From assembly GCA_015065765.1 (NCBI GenBank), contig SVPP01000007.1:47301-111300 (forward strand): DNA of 64,000 nucleotides. Reading direction: 5' to 3'. A program made the position numbers and the translations under genes. The notes under the pieces are model-generated. The model searched no databases, was not told the origin of the DNA, and saw only the letters and a list, made by a program, of their open reading frames with translations. Origin of the DNA: Oscillospiraceae bacterium (GTDB taxonomy: Bacteria > Bacillota > Clostridia > Oscillospirales > Acutalibacteraceae). Below, piece by piece: positions 58,855 through 64,000 of the stretch (positions within the stretch are counted from its first letter, which is position 1; each line of letters begins with the position of its first letter).

Positions 58855-59964
58855 ATGAAAATTCTCGTGACAGGCGCAGAGGGCTTTGTGGGAAAAAACC
58901 TTTGTGCAAATCTTGAAATGAATGAAAATTATGAGCTTTTGAAGTTTGATGTCAATACAGAAAAAGCTCTGCTTGATAAATACTGCGGTGTATGTGATTT
59001 TGTAGTTCATCTTGCGGGGGTAAACAGACCGGAAACTGAAGATGAATTTGCAAAGGGCAATTCAGGTTTCACGGGTGAACTTCTTGAGGCTCTGAAGAAA
59101 AATAAAAACGCATGTCCCGTTCTTATTACGTCTTCGATTCAGGCGTCTCTTGATAATCCTTACGGAAAATCAAAAAAAGATGCAGAGAATTTTATTTTTG
59201 CTTACGGCGAAGAAACAGGTGCAGAAGTTTTTGTTTACAGAATGCCTAATGTTTTCGGTAAATGGTGTCGTCCGAATTATAACAGTGCGGTTGCAACTTT
59301 TTGTCATAATATTGCAAACAATTTGCCCATTACTGTCAATGACAGAAATCATATGATGAATCTTGTATATATAGACGATGTTGTAAATGAGATAAGAAAT
59401 GCAATTGAAGGCAAAGCAAATAAAAAAGAAAAATTCTGTGAAATCACTCCTGTTTATCAGCGGACTCTCGGTGAAATTGCTGACCTGCTTTATTCTTTCA
59501 AAGCTTCACGAGACGAAAGAAAAATCCCCGACATGTCAGATGGATTTATCAAAGACCTTTATGCAGCATATTTAAGTTATCTTCCGGAGGATAATTTTTC
59601 TTATCCTCTGAAAATGAATATAGACGAAAGAGGCTCTTTTACGGAAATCATCAGAACAGTTGACAGAGGTCAGGTGTCTGTAAATATTTCAAAGCCGGGT
59701 ATTACAAAGGGCAACCACTGGCATAATACAAAGAATGAAAAGTTTGTTGTTGTTTCAGGTAAGGGTGTTGTACGCTTCAGAAAATACGGTGAAGATAAGG
59801 TTATCGAATATTATGTAAGCGGAGATAAGATTGAAGTTATCGACATTCCCACGGGTTATACACATAATATAGAAAACCTTGGTGACACAGACCTGGTGAC
59901 AATAATGTGGTGCAACGAGCCTTTTGATCCTGAAAAACCCGACACAGTTTTTCTGAAAGTATGA
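58855..59964 (+). CDS. capF: CapF-like bifunctional NAD(P)-dependent reductase/cupin (UDP-L-FucNAc pathway)
   Basis: A 369-residue two-domain enzyme. The N-terminal extended SDR starts with MKILVTGAEGFVGKNL and keeps YGKSK (about 101-105). The C-terminal cupin (about 245-369) has KMNIDERGSFTEIIRT, KGNHWHNTKNEKFVV with metal-binding His residues, and TGYTHNIENLG. This matches CapF (WbjC/FnlB), the second enzyme from UDP-GlcNAc to UDP-N-acetyl-L-fucosamine. GAGGGG precedes the ATG. CapG follows; CapE, the first enzyme, is not in the window. Confidence 0.9.
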   Translation: MKILVTGAEGFVGKNLCANLEMNENYELLKFDVNTEKALLDKYCGVCDFVVHLAGVNRPETEDEFAKGNSGFTGELLEALKKNKNACPVLITSSIQASLDNPYGKSKKDAENFIFAYGEETGAEVFVYRMPNVFGKWCRPNYNSAVATFCHNIANNLPITVNDRNHMMNLVYIDDVVNEIRNAIEGKANKKEKFCEITPVYQRTLGEIADLLYSFKASRDERKIPDMSDGFIKDLYAAYLSYLPEDNFSYPLKMNIDERGSFTEIIRTVDRGQVSVNISKPGITKGNHWHNTKNEKFVVVSGKGVVRFRKYGEDKVIEYYVSGDKIEVIDIPTGYTHNIENLGDTDLVTIMWCNEPFDPEKPDTVFLKV

Positions 59965-59974
59965 GGTAATATAA

Positions 59975-61102
59975 ATGAATAAACTTAAATTAATGACAAT
60001 TATCGGTACAAGACCTGAAATCATCAGACTTTCTGCCGTAATGAAATGTGCTGATAAATATTTTGACCATATAATTGTTCACACAGGTCAGAATTACGAT
60101 TACACTCTTAATCAGGTTTTCTTCGAGGACCTTGAACTTCGTGCGCCTGATTATTATCTTGACAGTGTAGGTGCAGACCTTGGCGAGACAATGGGTAACA
60201 TTATCGCAAAATCATATCAGGTAATGGTTAAAGAAAAGCCTGATGCAGTTCTTCTTCTCGGAGACACAAATTCAGCTCTTTCTGCAATCGGCGCAAAACG
60301 TCTTAAAATTCCGATTTTCCATATGGAAGCAGGTAACCGTTGTTGGGACTGGAATGTAAGCGAGATGATCAACAGAAAAATCGTTGACCATATTTCAGAC
60401 ATCAATCTTCCCTATACTGAGCACAGCAGACGTTATCTGATTTCTGAGGGTATTGACGGCAAAACTGTTTTTGTAACAGGCTCACCTATGAGAGAAGTGC
60501 TTGAAGAATACAAGGACAAAATTGATGCAAGTGATGTTCTTTCCCGACTTGGCCTGGAAGGAGGAAAATTCTTCCTTGTTTCAGCCCACAGAGAAGAAAA
60601 CATTGATAATGAAGAGAATTTCATGTCACTCATGACAGCTATCAATAACATAGCCGAAAAGTACCAGATGCCTGTCATTTATTCAACCCATCCTCGTTCA
60701 ATGAAATTTATTGAAAAGAGAAATTTCAAATTCCATCCGCTTGTGCAGAATCTCAAACCATTTGGTTTTATGGATTATAACAAGCTTCAGAAAACAAGTT
60801 ACTGTGTTCTTTCAGACAGCGGAACGCTTTCTGAAGAATCTGCAATGCTGGGTTTTTCAGGCGTCCTTCTCAGAACATCAACAGAACGACCCGAGGTTCT
60901 TGACAAGGGTAGCGTTGTAATTGGTGGTATTAAAACTCAGGATGTTGAAAGGGCAATTGAACTTTCGGTTTCTATGAGGGAAAATAATGAACCATATGTT
61001 ATGGCAGAGGACTATGCAGACACAAATGTGTCGGTAAAAGTTGTGAAACTTGTCCAAAGCTACACTCATATTGTCAATAAGACAATATGGTTGAAGGACT
61101 AA
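59975..61102 (+). CDS. capG: UDP-N-acetylsugar 2-epimerase (CapG/WecB-like)
   Basis: A 375-residue non-hydrolysing 2-epimerase. MTIIGTRPEIIRLSAVMK, HTGQNYDYTLNQVFFEDL and SDSGTLSEESAMLGFSGVLL are the family signatures, with conserved catalytic Asp and Glu residues. Next to CapF it should be CapG (FnlC/WbjD), which converts UDP-N-acetyl-L-talosamine-type sugar to UDP-L-FucNAc; taken alone it could also be a WecB-type enzyme making UDP-ManNAc. It is the last capsule gene; no strong terminator follows at once. Confidence 0.85.
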   Translation: MNKLKLMTIIGTRPEIIRLSAVMKCADKYFDHIIVHTGQNYDYTLNQVFFEDLELRAPDYYLDSVGADLGETMGNIIAKSYQVMVKEKPDAVLLLGDTNSALSAIGAKRLKIPIFHMEAGNRCWDWNVSEMINRKIVDHISDINLPYTEHSRRYLISEGIDGKTVFVTGSPMREVLEEYKDKIDASDVLSRLGLEGGKFFLVSAHREENIDNEENFMSLMTAINNIAEKYQMPVIYSTHPRSMKFIEKRNFKFHPLVQNLKPFGFMDYNKLQKTSYCVLSDSGTLSEESAMLGFSGVLLRTSTERPEVLDKGSVVIGGIKTQDVERAIELSVSMRENNEPYVMAEDYADTNVSVKVVKLVQSYTHIVNKTIWLKD

Positions 61103-61197
61103 AATCCCATTTGTGATATTTGCTGAAAAAGAGACATGCTTTTTTGTGCATTTTTAAAATTTTTTTAATAGTGAAAAGTTTATTTCTTTTTTATATG

Positions 61198-61227
61198 TTG
61201 ACACTCTCCCCCTACTTGTGGTATCAT
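61198..61227 (+). promoter_or_regulatory. Promoter of the repeat-rich surface protein gene
   Basis: TTGACA and TATCAT with an 18-base spacer. The spacer, -10 box and start region lie inside a nested palindrome. The leader is about 85 bases long. Confidence 0.65.
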
Positions 61228-61251
61228 TACCATGAAGAATAGTAGGGGGAG
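61206..61251. repeat. Nested palindrome over the surface-protein promoter
   Basis: Outer arms CTCCCCCTAC and GTAGGGGGAG (10 bp, perfect) enclose an inner TGGTA-tcat-TACCA palindrome (61219-61232) centred on the -10 box. A possible operator or a stem at the transcript's 5' end. Confidence 0.6.
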
Positions 61252-61317
61252 TATTGCCCTTTTCCGTTCTAAAATGATAATTATATTCTGGCATTATATC
61301 TTAAAGGAGGCAAAATT

Positions 61318-64000
61318 ATGTCTAAGACGAAGAAGCTTCTTAGCATTATTCTCGCTGTGCTCATGGTTATGAACATGTTTGCAGTTGGTATTACAGCGGC
61401 AGCTGAAGAGATTAATGACGAAGCAAGCTATGTAGCACAGTACGGCATAACAACAAGTGCCGATGTGGTGCATCCAGGTGACGTAATCGACGTTTATCTC
61501 TCTCTGAGTACAGATTATCCTGTTTATGCAGCTCAGGCAGCGGTTCTCTACGATGCGGAACTTTTTGAGGTGGTTATCCCCGAGGGAAAGAAGCCTACAA
61601 CACCCGATTATATTGATAATGCAGGTGAGTTGGAAAATTATAAGCTCCTCGGTAATGCATCATCATCCTCATCAATGTATAAGAGAAATTCAAATCCCAC
61701 TTATTGGCAGTCACTAGCCGATTCAGTGAAGATTGCATACATCGGTTTCTCCGGTGACTCAAGCCAGGGTTCACCTGTGATTGCTGATGGTCAGATTGCT
61801 AAGTTCTCGCTTAAAGTTCGTGAGGACGCTGAATTTGGATCTGAAGGCAGAATTTATATGCATGAGGACTGGAACAAGGACTCAACATGCCTTGGCGGTC
61901 TTAACTTTGTATCACGTTCAGTAAATGATACGTTCGGTACAACATCAGGCAGCTATGTTGCACACGGTCAGACAATTGACCTTTCGGCAGCAACAGCTAC
62001 AGTAACAGTAGGCCACGATGATGGTGAATGGGAAAGAAAAACAAACCCTGATTGTGTAAATGAAGGTCTCGATGAGCTTAAATGTACAATCTGTGGCGTG
62101 GTTCTTGATACAAGAGCTGTTGAACCCTACGGTCATGAATATGAAATCTCTGTAGCTCCGGCTACATGTACAGAGGACGGCTATACAAAGTATGAATGCT
62201 CAGTCTGTGGAGATGAGTATGTAGCAAATCAAGTTCCTGCACTCGGACACACAGAAGTAATCGACGAAGCAGTAGCACCCGATTGCACAGAAACAGGTCT
62301 CACAGAAGGTAAGCACTGCTCAGTATGCGGTGAAGTTCTTGTAGCTCAGGAAGTAGTTCCTGCACTCGGACACACAGAAGTAATCGATGCAGCAGTAGCT
62401 CCTGACTGCACAAACACAGGTCTCACAGAAGGTAAGCACTGTTCAGTATGCGGTGAAGTTCTTGTAGCTCAGGAAGTAGTTGACGCTCTCGGACATACAG
62501 AAGTAATCGACGAGGCAGTAGCACCCAACTGTACAGAAACAGGTCTTACAGAAGGTAAACACTGTGAAGTTTGCGGTGAAATCCTTGTAGCTCAGGAAGT
62601 TGTAGATGCACTCGGACATTCATACGATGCAGTAGTAACAGCTCCCACATGTACAGATAAGGGTTACACAACACACACATGTTCAGTTTGTGGTGACTCA
62701 TATGTGGATACATACGTTGACGCACTCGGACATACAGAAGTAATCGACGAGGCAGTAGCACCCAACTGTACAGAAACAGGTCTTACAGAAGGTATGCACT
62801 GCTCAGTTTGTGGCGAGGTTCTCGTAGCACAGGAAGTTGTTCCAGCACTTGGACATACAGAAATAATCGATGCAGCAGTAGCACCCAACTGTACAGAGAC
62901 AGGTCTTACAGAAGGTAAGCACTGTGAAGTTTGCGGTGAAATCCTTGTAGCACAGGAAGTAGTTCCTGCACTCGGACACACAGAAGTAATCGACGCAGCA
63001 GTAGCACCTGATTGCACAAACACAGGTCTTACAGAAGGTAAGCATTGCTCAGTTTGCGGTGAAATCCTTGTAGCACAGGAAGTAGTTCCTGCACTCGGTC
63101 ACACAGAAGTAATCGATGAAGCAGTAGCACCCGATTGCACAAACACAGGTCTTACAGAAGGTAAGCATTGCTCAGTTTGCGGTGAAATCCTCGTAGCTCA
63201 GGAAGTTGTAGATGCACTCGGACATTCATACGATGCAGTAGTAACAGCTCCCACATGCACAGATAAGGGTTACACAACACACACATGTTCAGTTTGTGGT
63301 GACTCATATGTGGATACATACGTTGACGCACTCGGACATACAGAAATAATTGACGCAGCAGTAGCACCCGATTGCACAAACACAGGTCTTACAGAAGGTA
63401 AGCACTGTGAAGTATGTGGTGAAGTTCTCGTAGCTCAGGAAGTTGTTGATGCTCTTGGTCACACAGAAGTAATCGACGAAGCAGTAGCTCCTGACTGCAC
63501 AAACACAGGTCTTACAGAAGGTAAGCACTGTGAAGTTTGCGGTGAAGTTCTTGTAGCTCAGGAAGTAGTTCCTGCACTCGGACACACAGAAGTAATCGAT
63601 GCAGCAGTAGCACCTGATTGCACAGAAACAGGTCTTACAGAAGGTAAGCACTGTGAAGTTTGTGGCGAAATCCTCGTAGCACAGGAAGTAGTTCCTGCAC
63701 TCGGTCATACAGAAGTAATCGATGCAGCAGTAGCACCCAACTGTACAGAAACAGGTCTTACAGAAGGTAAGCATTGCTCAGTTTGTGATGAAATCCTTGT
63801 AGCACAGGAAGTTGTTCCTGCACTTGGACACACAGAAGTAATTGACGCAGCAGTAGCACCTGATTGTGAAAAAACAGGTCTTACAGAAGGTAAGCATTGC
63901 TCAGTTTGCGGTGAAATCCTCGTAGCTCAGGAAGTTGTAGATGCACTCGGACATTCATACGATGCAGTAGTAACAGCTCCCACATGCACAGATAAGGGTT
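61318..64000 (+). CDS. Large secreted surface protein with cohesin-like domain and Cys-x2-Cys repeats (3' end outside window)
   Basis: At least 894 codons, still open at the window edge. Residues 1-30 form a signal peptide ([20 protein letters not shown]). Residues about 45-235 look like a cohesin-type beta-sandwich ([40 protein letters not shown]). A first Cys pair (KCTICG) lies near residue 260, then 16 tandem repeats begin near 273. Each has a single Cys, then CxVCG about 10-11 residues later, which may bind zinc or form disulfides. Cohesin-like domains bind dockerins in cellulosomes or occur in adhesins; no dockerin is evident here. AAAGGAGG is seven bases before the ATG. Confidence 0.8.
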   Translation, partial: MSKTKKLLSIILAVLMVMNMFAVGITAAAEEINDEASYVAQYGITTSADVVHPGDVIDVYLSLSTDYPVYAAQAAVLYDAELFEVVIPEGKKPTTPDYIDNAGELENYKLLGNASSSSSMYKRNSNPTYWQSLADSVKIAYIGFSGDSSQGSPVIADGQIAKFSLKVREDAEFGSEGRIYMHEDWNKDSTCLGGLNFVSRSVNDTFGTTSGSYVAHGQTIDLSAATATVTVGHDDGEWERKTNPDCVNEGLDELKCTICGVVLDTRAVEPYGHEYEISVAPATCTEDGYTKYECSVCGDEYVANQVPALGHTEVIDEAVAPDCTETGLTEGKHCSVCGEVLVAQEVVPALGHTEVIDAAVAPDCTNTGLTEGKHCSVCGEVLVAQEVVDALGHTEVIDEAVAPNCTETGLTEGKHCEVCGEILVAQEVVDALGHSYDAVVTAPTCTDKGYTTHTCSVCGDSYVDTYVDALGHTEVIDEAVAPNCTETGLTEGMHCSVCGEVLVAQEVVPALGHTEIIDAAVAPNCTETGLTEGKHCEVCGEILVAQEVVPALGHTEVIDAAVAPDCTNTGLTEGKHCSVCGEILVAQEVVPALGHTEVIDEAVAPDCTNTGLTEGKHCSVCGEILVAQEVVDALGHSYDAVVTAPTCTDKGYTTHTCSVCGDSYVDTYVDALGHTEIIDAAVAPDCTNTGLTEGKHCEVCGEVLVAQEVVDALGHTEVIDEAVAPDCTNTGLTEGKHCEVCGEVLVAQEVVPALGHTEVIDAAVAPDCTETGLTEGKHCEVCGEILVAQEVVPALGHTEVIDAAVAPNCTETGLTEGKHCSVCDEILVAQEVVPALGHTEVIDAAVAPDCEKTGLTEGKHCSVCGEILVAQEVVDALGHSYDAVVTAPTCTDKG
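62134..64000 (+). repeat. Tandem coding repeats of 123 and 114 bases
   Basis: Units start at 62134(B), 62248, 62371, 62494, 62617(B), 62731, 62854, 62977, 63100, 63223(B), 63337, 63460, 63583, 63706, 63829 and 63952(B). Type A is 41 residues (begins HTEVIDxAVAPxC), type B 38 residues (begins H-Y-, with TC(T)xxGY). Except for the first, copies are nearly identical at the DNA level, suggesting recent expansion by recombination. The array continues past the window. Confidence 0.9.

Noticed and set aside
62546..63774. Open frames on the minus strand across the repeat array
   Set aside because: They are Cys-rich shadows of the plus-strand repeats, recurring with each unit and lacking ribosome binding sites.
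62134..64000. CRISPR-like or satellite tandem DNA repeats
   Set aside because: The units are multiples of three, stay in one open frame and encode Cys-x2-Cys protein repeats; there are no unique spacers or cas genes.

Overview
The window looks like a chromosomal segment of an anaerobic, spore-forming Firmicute of the class Clostridia, probably a gut or rumen Oscillospiraceae/Ruminococcus-like bacterium. The evidence is moderate-to-low GC, strong AGGAGG-type ribosome binding sites, consensus sigma-A promoters, a spoIIR gene, a FeoB system with its small Cys-rich partner, many secreted plant-glycan enzymes and a Gram-positive capsule locus with a tyrosine kinase/phosphatase pair. The genus is an inference; no rRNA gene is present.

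Layout. 1-4.9 kb: 3' end of feoB and its small partner, a secreted DUF4434-type protein, a split chromate-type transporter pair, a GNAT acetyltransferase and a YhhN-like membrane protein. 4.9-8.4 kb (minus): secreted GH5 glucanase, then an ECF sigma / anti-sigma / lipoprotein operon. 8.5-14.2 kb: a compact phage-derived module (regulator, coiled-coil protein, two tail-fibre-like proteins, XkdX-like protein, holin-associated proteins, LL-H-type holin, M15 endolysin). It is driven by a sigma-A promoter followed by a perfect LexA-type palindrome, and no capsid, portal, terminase, tail-tube or integrase gene is present. 14.3-17 kb: secreted beta-helix protein and DUF2804 protein. 17-23 kb (minus): GtrA/GT2 pair, an uncharacterised nuclease-like protein, rRNA/tRNA m5U methyltransferase, spoIIR, ispE and a PHP phosphatase. 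23-33.3 kb: ACT/DUF711 pair, GH30 enzyme, NUDIX hydrolase, an ECF sigma factor with a long C-terminal extension, a secreted anchored protein, a large beta-helix protein and an LTA-synthase-like phosphatase-superfamily enzyme.

33.6-44 kb: an eight-gene operon that starts at one promoter and ends at one strong terminator. It encodes an Old-Yellow-Enzyme-like reductase, an SDR, a fumarate-reductase-like flavoprotein, a GPH sugar transporter, a xylose-isomerase-like TIM barrel, a D-2-hydroxyacid dehydrogenase, a GH3 glycosidase and an alpha/beta hydrolase. Together these suggest uptake and reductive dismantling of a glycosylated, possibly acylated (plant-derived?) molecule. 44-50 kb: XRE and Cys-rich LytTR regulators, a second ECF sigma/anti-sigma set, a SLOG-like protein, an orphan anti-sigma-like fragment, tRNA-Lys with a degenerate duplication, and a DUF421/DUF4363 pair.

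49.8-61.1 kb: a ten-gene Wzx/Wzy-type capsule operon: chain-length regulator, BY-kinase with an unusual N-terminal Gly-Tyr run, PHP phosphatase, UDP-sugar dehydrogenase and epimerase, polymerase, glycosyltransferase, flippase, CapF and CapG. CapE and an initiating transferase are not seen. 61.2 kb to the end: a large secreted protein with a cohesin-like N-terminal domain and at least 16 tandem Cys-x2-Cys repeats, still open at the window edge. The most promising candidates for undescribed biology are the SOS-controlled capsid-less lysis/tail-fibre module and the eight-gene reductive glycoside operon.
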